Notes under the pieces: generated by a model
What the model was told of the DNA's origin: nothing
Seen by the model: the letters and a program-made list of their open reading frames with translations, nothing else
Database searches by the model: none
Shown: positions 36,880-45,911 of the stretch, piece by piece
Layout: every line of letters begins with the position of its first letter
Numbering within the stretch: position 1 is the stretch's first letter
Program-made: the position numbers and the translations under genes
Assembly: GCA_038227045.1 (NCBI GenBank)
Contig: JBBRQD010000002.1
Location: 62,001 to 126,000 of the forward strand
Reading direction: 5' to 3'
Source: JANXLS01 sp038227045
GTDB lineage: Bacteria > Planctomycetota > SZUA-567 > H5-PLA8
Length of the DNA: 64,000 nucleotides

Positions 36880-39200
36880 TAGGCAAGCCCTCGCCGTTTA
36901 CGGAACAACCATTCGAGTGACAGACACAGCACGAGAATAATCGGCAGACCGTACGATTGCCAGAGGTTCAGAACCAGCGGCTGCGCCACGACGGTCGCCG
37001 GGCGTTCAGGGAGTTTCAACGATTTCCAATCGCGAAGGGACGCGACGGTGCCTCCTCTTTTTTGAGCGAGCGCGGCCAGCGCTTTTGCATCCGGCCGGAC
37101 ACGCTTGAATTCTTCGCGCGACTCCGCGACATTCCACGTCGCTTCTCTTTTTTGCGGCTGATCCGAACGTGTCGCAATCTCGACGCTGACTTTGTGCAGG
37201 CCACTCGCGCGGGGAGCGAACGTCACGGCGTAACGTCCGGGGGTGGCGGGATCAGAAGCTGAGCGCGCGACGATGCGTTCGCCGGAGGGCGTCGCGATGG
37301 CGAAATCGGCGGTTGCGTCCAGCAGCGGATTGCCGTCCGGATCGCGCACGAAAATGGAAAACGTCGCCGGGCGGCCGGTTTCGAGCACCGCGTCGTCGCA
37401 GACAATCGAGCCGACCGATTTCGCGCTGCGCGGATCGTTGGCGAGCCAGCGCGCGATCAGGCTCCAATAGCGGCGGTGATAGTCGATGTCCGTTTTGCGC
37501 GCGAGCCGCCAGTGCCAGGTGCCGTCTAGCGCGGTTGAAAAAACGTGCCCGCGGCCGTACTGCCACGCGGCAGAAATTGGGCGCGAGCCATTGCGCGTGC
37601 GCTGCGTCGGATGCGCCATCAAAAGAGTCGCGCCGGCTTTGACTCCGGCAATCGCGTTGCCGCCTTCGACCCAGGGAAGGCCCGACCATGCTTTTTCATT
37701 TTTTTCAGGATCGAATTCGATCTGCATCAGCGGATGCATCAAGCCTTGCGTGGTCACCTGGACGTTGAACCGGTTGACCAGTTGAAGCTTTTTTTCATGC
37801 GCGATTTCGAACGGCACCATGCGCGAAATGACGGTGTCTTCGTAATTTCCAGCGCCGTACACTTTGAGTCCGCCGAGCGTCGCCAGTCCTCCGCCGTGCT
37901 GCCTGACAAACGCATCGACCAGCGCGAACCGCCCGCCTTGCTCGAAGACTTTGCGTTCCAGATCGCCCAGGATCAGCACGTCGAAATAATTCAATTCGTC
38001 CTGTGAATCGGGAAATCCGTTCTTTGGGTTTTTCAACACGGGCTTGCCGTCGGGGCGCGCCGCCGGACCTTGATAGAACCATTCCTGATCGCCGAGCCGC
38101 ACGATTCCGTGAAAATCTATTGCGGGGTCGGCCTCGAGAACTTCCTTCGCATAGCGATATTCCCAACTCGGCTCGCCCTCCACGAAGAGCACGCGGATCT
38201 TTTCGGGGCGCACATCGAGGTTGAACGCGATGCTGTTGTTCTTGTCCGTCAATTCGCCGGGCATGGGCGCGATGCGCAGAATGTAATGTTGAATTCCGGG
38301 TTCCGGCGCTTGAAATTCCACTCGCGCGACCGTCGGCGCGGCGCCCGGCTTCAGCGCGATTTTCGAGCTGGCGACCGGTTTTTCGACTCCATTTTGGACG
38401 AGCACCAACTGCAGCGCCGCGTCACCTTCAATTCCCAGCGAACGAATTTGCGCGGAAATCAGTGCGCGGTCGTTTTGATAGACGTACGGCGGCACGGACA
38501 CGTCTTCAACGCTCACATCGCGGATGTTCTCGCCGTCGCCGAACGTCAATGCGCCAATGGGCACTTGAACTTCGTCGGCGACGCGCGCAAGGTCGGCCGC
38601 GCCTTCGGGCTGCACGCCGTCGGAGATCAACAAAATATCCGAGACCGGGCGGTCCGCAAATCGCGACACTTGTTGAATGATGGCCTTGCCAAGATCCTGC
38701 GGCAATGTCGGTACAGTCGAACTGGAATTCAGCCATGAGTCGTTTGCTTCAAGGCCGGACGTTCGGTCGATGCGTACGGCATAATGCTTCTGAAGCATGT
38801 CGATCAATCCATGTGAAAGCGCATCCTTCGCGAGCGCCATGCGGGTCTGGCCACCGTCCGAGTCCGGCAATTCCATGCTGGGAGAATCGTCGATGAGCAC
38901 GAGCATCTCCGGGTTGCGGGTTTTCATGACGCTGACGTTCAGCACTGCGCCTGCCGCCATGATCAGCATGGCCACGAACGCCAGAAGACGCAGACCCGCG
39001 AGGGCGATGCGCGTGCGAAGCCGCAGGCCTTCCGACGTGCGGTAATAGCAGAACGCCGAGGCCATCGCGACCAAGGGCAGTCCGATCCACAGCAGCGCGC
39101 GGCCGCCCGGCGCGAAGCTCCAATGCGCCCCGCCGATCCGCGAACCGAGGGCGCTCCATTCACCGTGCAGGAGCAACATTATTCGAGCCAACACTTCCAA
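36879..39200 (-). CDS. Membrane protein with VWA domain and GATase-like domain
   Basis: About 773 aa. A TTG start at 39200 is chosen because GGAGG (39208-39212 on the - strand) precedes it with 7-nt spacing; a longer frame overlaps the previous gene. Two N-terminal membrane helices (ALLWIGLPLVAMASAFCYY, LLAFVAMLIMAAGAVL) precede a von Willebrand A domain whose MIDAS motif is DDSPS (104-108). A GATase-like domain follows (FDVLILGDLERKVFE, QHGGGLATLGGLKVYGAG), then beta-rich Ig-like segments and a final helix (LPIILVLCLSLEWLF) with a basic tail. This is the usual partner of BatA-like proteins in MoxR operons. Metal-dependent protein binding by the VWA domain is the family expectation. Confidence 0.82.
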   Translation of the reverse strand: MEVLARIMLLLHGEWSALGSRIGGAHWSFAPGGRALLWIGLPLVAMASAFCYYRTSEGLRLRTRIALAGLRLLAFVAMLIMAAGAVLNVSVMKTRNPEMLVLIDDSPSMELPDSDGGQTRMALAKDALSHGLIDMLQKHYAVRIDRTSGLEANDSWLNSSSTVPTLPQDLGKAIIQQVSRFADRPVSDILLISDGVQPEGAADLARVADEVQVPIGALTFGDGENIRDVSVEDVSVPPYVYQNDRALISAQIRSLGIEGDAALQLVLVQNGVEKPVASSKIALKPGAAPTVARVEFQAPEPGIQHYILRIAPMPGELTDKNNSIAFNLDVRPEKIRVLFVEGEPSWEYRYAKEVLEADPAIDFHGIVRLGDQEWFYQGPAARPDGKPVLKNPKNGFPDSQDELNYFDVLILGDLERKVFEQGGRFALVDAFVRQHGGGLATLGGLKVYGAGNYEDTVISRMVPFEIAHEKKLQLVNRFNVQVTTQGLMHPLMQIEFDPEKNEKAWSGLPWVEGGNAIAGVKAGATLLMAHPTQRTRNGSRPISAAWQYGRGHVFSTALDGTWHWRLARKTDIDYHRRYWSLIARWLANDPRSAKSVGSIVCDDAVLETGRPATFSIFVRDPDGNPLLDATADFAIATPSGERIVARSASDPATPGRYAVTFAPRASGLHKVSVEIATRSDQPQKREATWNVAESREEFKRVRPDAKALAALAQKRGGTVASLRDWKSLKLPERPATVVAQPLVLNLWQSYGLPIILVLCLSLEWLFRKRRGLA

Positions 39201-39237
39201 CGTCCGTCCTCCAAGCGCGCGAGAATTCCGCGCGGTG

Positions 39238-41715
39238 TCAATTCGCCGTCTCGCTGCGCGAGCGTGCCGCGACGACGGTTTCAAGCAGTAGAAACACAAG
39301 CGCCGCGCACAGAAGAATGCGCCACAATTCGCGTCCAGTGGTCAGTTCATCGGCGATCGCGATACCCGATTCGCCGTCCGCGTCCGTCAGATGTTTGGCT
39401 GAGACTTTTGCGCCGGAGAACAGTGCGGCGGCATCGGCCATGGGCATCGATCCCTGTGTGCTCTCACGGTCGCCGTGGTTGACCGATACGGGGGCCATAC
39501 GCGCGCCCAAACCAGGTTCGCGGATCAGTCCCTCCGCCGCGCCCGGTTGAACGCTGAGCAGAAAATGTCCTGTTTCAGTGGCGCGCGGAAGAATGACGCT
39601 CGCCGCGGCGATTGACGCGCCGTCCGTTCGATTCCACGGCAGCGATACATATCCGACGCCTTTTTCTTTTTGAATCAACCGAAACAATGCCGGTGTTCCG
39701 GTTGCGAGTTCGGACGGCACCAATGCCGACGCGCCTTCACCTACGATTCGATTCGGTTCGAGAGCCAGCGCGACGGCCGGATTGCCGAGGTATTTTACGA
39801 GCGTGCGCGTCAGGATCACGAACGCCGGGCGCAAAGGCCAATCGCTGTCCGACACGTGGCTGCCAACCGCCGACAAAATCACCGTTCCTTTTCCGACACG
39901 TCCTTGAACGAGTGCCGGAAACGACGGCGCGGACAGACTTGCGAGCACGCGCGTGCCGGGCTGTGTGTCGGGTTCGAGCGCGATCCACGTGTTGGTGCTG
40001 AGCGCGTTGAGTCCCCCGCCGATGCGCTGCTTCACGCCGGCGACGGCGGGCGCGTCGTCCGCGAGCGAGGTCACGTAGGCGAAGTTTCCGGTCTTCCGTT
40101 CGAGCAGTTTTGCCGGCAGGAAACCCCACGCGTTGTAATCGTCGAGGACTGCCTTTGAGCCTGGAAAAATCACTAGTCCACCGCCGTCGCTGACGAAGCG
40201 GTGCAGTTTTTCGCGCGCGTCGGGTTCCAGCGTCGTGATGCCGCACAGAACAATCACGCTGTATTGGAATAACTGCTGGTTCTTCAGATCGTTCGCATCG
40301 CAATCGCGCACATCGACGAGATTCTCACCCTGTCCCGCCGTCGCCGAATCGGATGCCGGGCGGGGCGCGAGCGCGTTCATGACGAAAAATGTTTCACGGT
40401 CGGAGAGCGCCGCGCCCGGGGCTCCGTTGACGCACAGCGTCGTCACTGGCGGCCGGACGCCGATTTGGAAATGCCAACTGTTGTCGTAGTCGAACGTGTC
40501 CGTGGAACTTTTCAAAATGGCCGAGCACAACAAATTTCGTTCGCGGGTCATCGCCGAGATTGGAAATGAAACGAGCATCGACGTGCTGGCAGCCAACGGC
40601 GGAATTTCGATCTTTGCGGCCTGAGCGCGGTCTCCAACCACGATGCTGAGCGCGGCGGTTTCGGACGGCCGGTTTCCATAATTGCGGATCGTGGCCGTAC
40701 ACATGACGCTCTGGCCGAGCACGACTTCACGCGCCGCGGGCGTGACATTTTCGATGGCCAGATTCGCGCCTGCTTCAGCCGGCGGATCGATGGCGCCGAG
40801 GGTCACCGATAGTCCTTCGAGTCCTTCAAATTTTTCACCCTGCCATTTGCTTTTTTGCAGATCGCTGAGAACGACAATGCGCCGTTCGCCATCGTGCGAC
40901 TCGCGCAGCACACGCGCCGCTTTCGCAACCGAGGTACGCACATCACCGGGCACTGCGGACACGCGCGCGTTTTCCAATTGCGCACGAATTTGCCCAATCG
41001 AATAATGGAGCCGCGGTTCCGACGGTTCGAGCGGAACGAGTGCCAATGCCAGGCCAGCCGGTGCGCGGTCAATTGCGGCGAGAAGGCGCGCCGAATCAGC
41101 GTCGAACTCCGGGCGCGACCACTCCGCCCCAGTCGTTTCGGCAGTGCCCGCCGCACCCGGCTTTTCCTCGGCCAACAGCGCCAGCCGCTGCCCTGTTCTC
41201 ACTGCGAGTTCGCGTTTCAATGCTTCTTTATCCGATGTATAAAGGGGCGTCGAGGCTCCGGCCGTCAGGATCAATTCCACCCGATCGCGCGCATCTCCCG
41301 CATCAGCTTGTGCGGATTCGCCCGTATTCGATTGCAATGCATCGAGCACCGCCGTGGCCGCTGTTTTGGCGCGATCAAAGAGTGTCTTGCCATCGCGCAT
41401 TCGGCCCATGCTCGGCGAATTGTCGAGGACAATCGCTACGGAACGGCGGCGCTCCCCGATGCCGCCGGAGCCTGTCGTTTGAAAAAACGGACGCGCCAAT
41501 CCAAGCATCAACGCAATCAGGGCCAGTACGCGCAGCGCCAGAAGAATGCGGTCGATCAGCTTGCGCTGAATGACGTTGTGCTTGACTGTTTTATCGAAGA
41601 AGCGAAGCGTCGTGAAGCGCCGGTCTGGATAACGCTGCCGGTGAATGAGATGAATGAGCACCGGCACTGCCACTGCGGCGAGTCCGAACAAAAATCCGAC
41701 AGCGAGGAAATTCAA
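39238..41715 (-). CDS. BatA-like membrane protein with VWA and GATase-like domains
   Basis: 825 aa from a TTG directly after the DUF58 stop (TAG then TTG), with GGAGG at 41725-41729 (- strand), 9-nt spacing. The N-terminus is a typical BatA domain (PVLIHLIHRQRYPDRRFTTL, then a second helix LALIALMLGLARPFF). The VWA MIDAS is D98-N-S-P-S. A GATase-like segment (VVLCGITTLEPDAREKLHRF, DGGGLVIFPGSK) and a C-terminal helix (LLCAALVFLLLETVVAA) complete it. BatA proteins were named from an aerotolerance locus in Bacteroides; in many bacteria they sit with MoxR ATPases and are thought to help assemble or stabilise extracytoplasmic proteins. The direct molecular role is unknown. Confidence 0.86.
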   Translation of the reverse strand: MNFLAVGFLFGLAAVAVPVLIHLIHRQRYPDRRFTTLRFFDKTVKHNVIQRKLIDRILLALRVLALIALMLGLARPFFQTTGSGGIGERRRSVAIVLDNSPSMGRMRDGKTLFDRAKTAATAVLDALQSNTGESAQADAGDARDRVELILTAGASTPLYTSDKEALKRELAVRTGQRLALLAEEKPGAAGTAETTGAEWSRPEFDADSARLLAAIDRAPAGLALALVPLEPSEPRLHYSIGQIRAQLENARVSAVPGDVRTSVAKAARVLRESHDGERRIVVLSDLQKSKWQGEKFEGLEGLSVTLGAIDPPAEAGANLAIENVTPAAREVVLGQSVMCTATIRNYGNRPSETAALSIVVGDRAQAAKIEIPPLAASTSMLVSFPISAMTRERNLLCSAILKSSTDTFDYDNSWHFQIGVRPPVTTLCVNGAPGAALSDRETFFVMNALAPRPASDSATAGQGENLVDVRDCDANDLKNQQLFQYSVIVLCGITTLEPDAREKLHRFVSDGGGLVIFPGSKAVLDDYNAWGFLPAKLLERKTGNFAYVTSLADDAPAVAGVKQRIGGGLNALSTNTWIALEPDTQPGTRVLASLSAPSFPALVQGRVGKGTVILSAVGSHVSDSDWPLRPAFVILTRTLVKYLGNPAVALALEPNRIVGEGASALVPSELATGTPALFRLIQKEKGVGYVSLPWNRTDGASIAAASVILPRATETGHFLLSVQPGAAEGLIREPGLGARMAPVSVNHGDRESTQGSMPMADAAALFSGAKVSAKHLTDADGESGIAIADELTTGRELWRILLCAALVFLLLETVVAARSRSETAN

Positions 41716-42615
41716 CTATCTCGTCCTCCGCGCGCGGAAGGAGAAGAAGTTCGAGATGGTCGTTTCAATGGGCTGCGATGTGCGAACGAGATTGTAGTCG
41801 ATGTTTGTTTTCAACAAGCCTTCGCGCAATTCACCGCAAAATGCCGCAACGCGGCTCGTGTAAACGGAACGGAATCCCGCGGGGTCCAACGCCAGCCGGG
41901 AGCCGGTTTCCAATTCGAGGAAATTCGCCAGTTCGTTGTACGGCAGATCGAGTTCGCTGTCGTCGAGCACGTGAAAGACGATCACGTCGTGTTTCATGTG
42001 CTGGAAATGGCGCAGCGCCGTCAGCATGCTCTGCGGATCGTCGAGCATGTCGCTGATCAGGATAATCATGCCGCGCGTTTTGATCGTATCCGCAAGATGG
42101 TGGCAGACGGCGGAAACGTTGGTGGAGCCTCCCGGCTTGATCCCGGCGAGCGCGTGCAGAATCAACCGCAAATGCTGGCGGCTGCCGCGGGGCGGAATGT
42201 ACGTGCGGACTTTGCTGTCGAAATTGACCAGGCCCGCCATGTCGTTCTGATGGATCAACAAATACGAAATGGTGGCGGCCATAAAGGAGCCGTATGCCAG
42301 CTTTGTCATTCTCCCGTCGCCGAAGTCCATCGATTTCGAACTGTCGAGAATAATGGTGGCTTTGAGCTGGCTTTCCATTTCAAAGCGCTTGACGTAGTAC
42401 TTGTCTTTGCGCGCCCAGACGCGCCAGTCGACAGAACGCAAATCGTCCCCCGGCGCATATTCGCGATGATCTACGAATTCGACGCTGTAGCCAAAATCGG
42501 GACTCTTGTGATATCCGACGAACGCGCCCCGGACGAGCTTGCGCGCGACCACCTCCAAGTTCGGCAGCTTGGCGAGCAAGTCCGGATCGAGAAATTTTGA
42601 GCCTACTGTTTTCAT
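41716..42615 (-). CDS. DUF58 domain protein (VWA-like)
   Basis: 299 aa. The N-terminal half has the DUF58 signature: Y-(S/A)-x-(E/D)-F-x-D-x-R-x-Y-x-P-G-D is present as SVEFVDHREYAPGDDLRSVD followed by WRVWARKDKYYVKRFE. The C-terminal half is VWA-like with MIDAS DSSKS starting at Asp91 and a later ISDMLDD loop. No membrane helix is obvious, so it is probably cytoplasmic. DUF58 proteins partner MoxR AAA+ ATPases and are regarded as adaptors. The gene is 92 nt downstream of moxR, across a pair of inverted repeats, and runs straight into the BatA gene. Confidence 0.9.
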   Translation of the reverse strand: MKTVGSKFLDPDLLAKLPNLEVVARKLVRGAFVGYHKSPDFGYSVEFVDHREYAPGDDLRSVDWRVWARKDKYYVKRFEMESQLKATIILDSSKSMDFGDGRMTKLAYGSFMAATISYLLIHQNDMAGLVNFDSKVRTYIPPRGSRQHLRLILHALAGIKPGGSTNVSAVCHHLADTIKTRGMIILISDMLDDPQSMLTALRHFQHMKHDVIVFHVLDDSELDLPYNELANFLELETGSRLALDPAGFRSVYTSRVAAFCGELREGLLKTNIDYNLVRTSQPIETTISNFFSFRARRTR

Positions 42616-42617
42616 AG

Positions 42618-42646
42618 GAAAGTGGCTGGGCCGTCTCGGCCCGGCA
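42618..42646 (+). repeat. Palindromic repeat R1, copy 1
   Basis: Begins GAAAGTGG and contains CTGGGCCGTCTCGGCCCGG, a G/C-rich imperfect palindrome. It shares its sequence with copies at 42680-42708 (reverse orientation) and 57402-57428. Confidence 0.8.
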
Positions 42647-42679
42647 GTCGTTGATGCACAATTTTGTTTTTAATTATTT

Positions 42680-42708
42680 GTGGGGCCGGGACGGCCCCAC
42701 CACTTTCT
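42680..42708 (-). repeat. Palindromic repeat R1, copy 2
   Basis: Read on the - strand it runs GAAAGTGG then TGGGGCCGTCCCGGCCCCA, directly after the moxR stop codon. With copy 1 it forms an inverted pair in the 92-nt moxR-DUF58 spacer that could fold into one long hairpin in the transcript. Confidence 0.8.
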
Positions 42709-43727
42709 TATTCTTTCGGCTCGGGGACAACCTCGATCAATTGCTTGACGATCTGCACCGAATCCATGCCTTCGGCTTCGGCGGCGAAATTGGGCACGAC
42801 GCGATGCCGCAGAACGCTGACGGCGCATGCCCGGATGTCCTGCGTCGAGACATAGAAATTGCCGTTCAAGATTGCGCGCGCTTTGCCGCCGAGAATTAAA
42901 TTCTGCACGGCACGCGGACCCGCGCCCCATTGCAGCCACTGCTTGGCGACTTTCGAACCGTCGGGTTCGCCCGGGCGAGTTGCACGCACGAGTTTGGTCG
43001 CATAGGCTGAGACGTGGCGCGCAACCGGAACCTTGCGCACCAACGCTTGAGCGCGGACGATGTCGGCGGCGGTCATGACCGAATTCAGCTCCGGCTTGGC
43101 GTCGATGGTGGTCTGTTCGCCGATGAGGATTTCTTCGTCCTCTTTGGGATAGCCGAGGTAAATGTTGAACATGAAGCGATCCTGCTGCGCTTCCGGCAAC
43201 GGATAAGTGCCTTCCTGTTCGATCGGGTTTTGCGTGGCCAGCACGAGAAACGGTTCGTCGAGTTTATACGTTTTGTTTCCGACGGTCACTTCGCGTTCCT
43301 GCATGGCCTGCAGCAGAGCGGCCTGCGTTTTCGGCGGCGTTCTGTTGATTTCGTCGGCCAGCACGAAATTTGAAAACAGCGGGCCGGGCAGGAATTTCAA
43401 ATGGCGTTCGCCGGTCTTGACATCTTCTTCGATGATGTCGGTGCCGGTGATGTCGGACGGCATCAGATCGGGCGTGAACTGGATGCGCTTATACTTCAGA
43501 TCCAGCACGCGCGAAATGGTCGCGACCAGCAGCGTCTTCGCCAGTCCAGGCACGCCCACGAGCAGCGCATGGCCGCGGCTGAAGAGGCAGGTCAACACGT
43601 CGTCGACCACGTCCTGCTGCCCAATGATTACTTTCCGCACTTCGCCGAGAATTGCTTCGCGCGACTTTTTAATGCTTGCAACCGCCTGAAGCGCGTCGCC
43701 CGTACCTTTCGAATCATCACCCGCCAT
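42708..43727 (-). CDS. moxR: MoxR-family AAA+ ATPase
   Basis: 339 aa. Walker A is GVPGLAKT with Lys64, Walker B is FVLADEIN, and the sensor and arginine-finger region (ATQNPIEQEGTYPLPEAQQDRF) is typical of the MoxR subfamily. GGAGA precedes the ATG. MoxR ATPases act as chaperones that remodel or load metal into partner proteins, usually with VWA proteins as substrate adaptors. It is the first gene of the long - strand operon and diverges from the FtsX-type permease gene across a 209-nt intergenic region. Its stop is immediately followed by a palindromic repeat. Confidence 0.93.
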   Translation of the reverse strand: MAGDDSKGTGDALQAVASIKKSREAILGEVRKVIIGQQDVVDDVLTCLFSRGHALLVGVPGLAKTLLVATISRVLDLKYKRIQFTPDLMPSDITGTDIIEEDVKTGERHLKFLPGPLFSNFVLADEINRTPPKTQAALLQAMQEREVTVGNKTYKLDEPFLVLATQNPIEQEGTYPLPEAQQDRFMFNIYLGYPKEDEEILIGEQTTIDAKPELNSVMTAADIVRAQALVRKVPVARHVSAYATKLVRATRPGEPDGSKVAKQWLQWGAGPRAVQNLILGGKARAILNGNFYVSTQDIRACAVSVLRHRVVPNFAAEAEGMDSVQIVKQLIEVVPEPKE

Positions 43728-43936
43728 CGATTTCTCCCGTTTGAATTTTTTGTAGTAGTCGTTACACCGCGCGCTGAATCGCAGGTCATCATTAACAATC
43801 GATTTTTTACGATTCTATTTTTTTTCGATGTATACAATAAAAGTTGAACGCCGCTCGAGTTGGGCAACCGCTCACGATGTAACAATTGCGGGTTTCAAAT
43901 TGGTTTATTTTGCGCGATTAAGGGAATAATTTATCG
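43728..43936. promoter_or_regulatory. Divergent intergenic region, moxR / FtsX-type permease
   Basis: 209 nt between divergent genes, notably AT-rich compared with its surroundings. TATACAAT at 43831-43838 resembles a -10 element for the + strand, but no good -35 partner is placed for it. Promoters for both directions, including the one driving the 25-kb operon, must presumably lie here; exact positions are not supported. Confidence 0.4.
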
Positions 43937-45313
43937 ATGAATCTCATGCAACTCGTGTTGAAACAGATGCGAGAACGCGCGCTGGGAACGTGGCTGACTT
44001 TGCTTTCCGTCGTGCTGGGCGTGAGCCTGGGAATTTCGATTCTCATTCTGCGACGCGAGGCCGGTTCGCTTTTCGGGCAGACGGACTACGGTTACGACGT
44101 GCTGATTGGCAATAAGCGTTCGCCGCTGCAACTGGTGCTGAATACCGTGTACCACATCGATCGCAGCCCCGGAAACATTCCCTATTCGCTCTATGATAAC
44201 ATGATGCGCAATCCCGCTTATCGGGCCGCCGTAAAGATCGCCGTGCCGTTTGCAGTCGGCGACAGTTTCAAAAATCACCGCATCGTGGCTACGCTCCCGA
44301 AGCTTTTTGGCGTGGACGAAAACGGACAGCCGCTGCCCGCTGAAAAAATCTTGAATTATCGTCCGGGCCGCGGCTACGAACTCGCGGCGGGGCGCGTGTT
44401 TCATCCAGAGAAATTCGAAGCGGTGCTCGGTGCGGATGTGCCGCAGCGAACCGGTTTGAAACTCGGCGACACGTTTCAAGCGACACACGGTCTGCCGGAA
44501 CCCGGCGCGATTCCAGATGTGCACGAGCCCAAGTGGATCGTGGTGGGGATTCTTAAACCCACTCAGACCGCCAGCGACCGCGCGCTGTTCATTTCGTTGA
44601 CGAGCTTCTATACCATCGCCGAGCACGATGCCGGAATGATTGCTCAAGCCATTCTGCGAAAAGGTCAAGGCGCCGCGGATCCGCCGGATGAAAATGCCGC
44701 GGCGAATAAGAAGTCGTTCGAACTTCGCGCAGACGGATCGATCGATCTAAAATTGCCCCGTGATGTCTGGAGTCTTTCCGGGATCATGGTGAAGTCGCGG
44801 AGCGCGCCGATGGCGATGAGCCTCCTTTATACGATCAATAACGGCAACGAAGCCGCCGCGGTGAATCCGGCGACGGTCATGCGCGAGTTCTGCGACCAAT
44901 TTCTCAAAGGCCCCACGTTGGTGCTGCTTGTCGTCTCCATGTTGGTGACAGTCGTCGCCGCAATTGGAATTCTGGTCGGCATCTACAACTCCGTCACGGC
45001 CCGCATGCGCGAGATCGCCATTTTCCGCGCGCTGGGCGCCACGCGGCGGACGGTGTTCTGCCTGATCTGCATGGAGTCCGGGATGATTGGTCTTGCGGGC
45101 GGCGTTTTGGGGCTGGCCGCCGGACATTTTCTGGCGGCAGCCGGTTCAATCTATTTCAACGCGTTTATCGGCGAGAGCATCGATTGGTCTGGCAGCGACC
45201 GGTATGAGTGGTATTATGTGCTCGGAGTTGTGATCATTGCGTTGATCGCTGGAATACTTCCCGCGGTGAAAGCGTATCAATCGCCCGTGGCAATACTGTT
45301 GGAGAACGCATGA
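43937..45313 (+). CDS. FtsX/MacB-type ABC transporter permease
   Basis: 458 aa. It has the usual plan: one N-terminal helix (TWLTLLSVVLGVSLGISILI), a large extracytoplasmic domain of about 300 residues, then three C-terminal helices (LVLLVVSMLVTVVAAIGIL, GLAGGVLGLAAGHFLAAAG, YVLGVVIIALIAGILPA), with the cytoplasmic MRE-x-A-x-FRALGATRRTVF loop between the first two. Such permeases pair with a MacB-like ATPase to move or release substrates at the membrane or to drive outer-membrane lipoprotein sorting. No ATPase gene is adjacent or in the window. The stop overlaps the start of the DUF3299 gene (ATGA), implying coupled expression. Confidence 0.85.
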   Translation: MNLMQLVLKQMRERALGTWLTLLSVVLGVSLGISILILRREAGSLFGQTDYGYDVLIGNKRSPLQLVLNTVYHIDRSPGNIPYSLYDNMMRNPAYRAAVKIAVPFAVGDSFKNHRIVATLPKLFGVDENGQPLPAEKILNYRPGRGYELAAGRVFHPEKFEAVLGADVPQRTGLKLGDTFQATHGLPEPGAIPDVHEPKWIVVGILKPTQTASDRALFISLTSFYTIAEHDAGMIAQAILRKGQGAADPPDENAAANKKSFELRADGSIDLKLPRDVWSLSGIMVKSRSAPMAMSLLYTINNGNEAAAVNPATVMREFCDQFLKGPTLVLLVVSMLVTVVAAIGILVGIYNSVTARMREIAIFRALGATRRTVFCLICMESGMIGLAGGVLGLAAGHFLAAAGSIYFNAFIGESIDWSGSDRYEWYYVLGVVIIALIAGILPAVKAYQSPVAILLENA

Positions 45314-45888
45314 AGCCAGGCGCACTGCTGATGCCGATGCTCTTCGTCTGCTGCCTGAATGGGCTGGCTCAAGAGGTGAAACCCGTGGCGCCGACTGAAA
45401 ATCCGACGACACCAACGGTTGCGCCCGCGAAGTACGCGCCGACAGACCCGTCGGCGCTTGCGTTGGGATTGGATAAACGCAAGCCGCACGTTCCGCCGAA
45501 GCCCGGCGAAACCGCCGAAATGACCGTCAAAGAGCTGGGAAATTTCAATTACGACGTGGATCGCGGCGGAAACATTCCCGAGGACGTGAAAAAAATGAGC
45601 GGGTGTTCGGTGCGCCTTCGAGGGTACATGATTCCGCTCGACCAGCGCGAGAACATCACGCAATTCGCGCTGGTGCCGAGCCTTCTGTCCTGCTGTTTTG
45701 GCAAGCCTCCCCAAGTCCATCACAGCGTGATTTCGATCTGCCCCAAGGGCAAAGCCGCCAATTATTATGCCGACGAAATCATGGTCGAAGGCACGCTGCA
45801 TGTGGAGGAAAAAAAAGACGAGGGGTATATCGTCAGCATCTTCCAAGTGGACGTGACCAGCGTCAAGCCCGCGCCGCAGAAACAATAG
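45310..45888 (+). CDS. DUF3299-family secreted protein
   Basis: 192 aa. The ATG overlaps the permease stop, with GGAGAA 4 nt upstream, and encodes a signal peptide (MKPGALLMPMLFVCCLNGLA). After a Pro/Thr-rich linker the DUF3299 core reads CSVRLRGYMIPLDQ, QFALVPSLLSCCFGKPPQVH and VEGTLHVEEKKDEGYIVSIF. The paired cysteines and His are conserved in the family and might bind metal; this is not established. DUF3299 genes often sit beside FtsX-type permeases, as here, so the product may be a periplasmic partner of that transporter. Confidence 0.85.
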   Translation: MKPGALLMPMLFVCCLNGLAQEVKPVAPTENPTTPTVAPAKYAPTDPSALALGLDKRKPHVPPKPGETAEMTVKELGNFNYDVDRGGNIPEDVKKMSGCSVRLRGYMIPLDQRENITQFALVPSLLSCCFGKPPQVHHSVISICPKGKAANYYADEIMVEGTLHVEEKKDEGYIVSIFQVDVTSVKPAPQKQ

Positions 45889-45911
45889 AAGCAGCCGTTT
45901 AGTCACACTCC

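Noticed and set aside
40855..42600. A 581-codon frame on the + strand over the BatA and DUF58 genes
   Set aside because: It lies wholly antisense to two strongly supported genes and has no recognisable domain; long antisense frames arise from GC-rich codon use.
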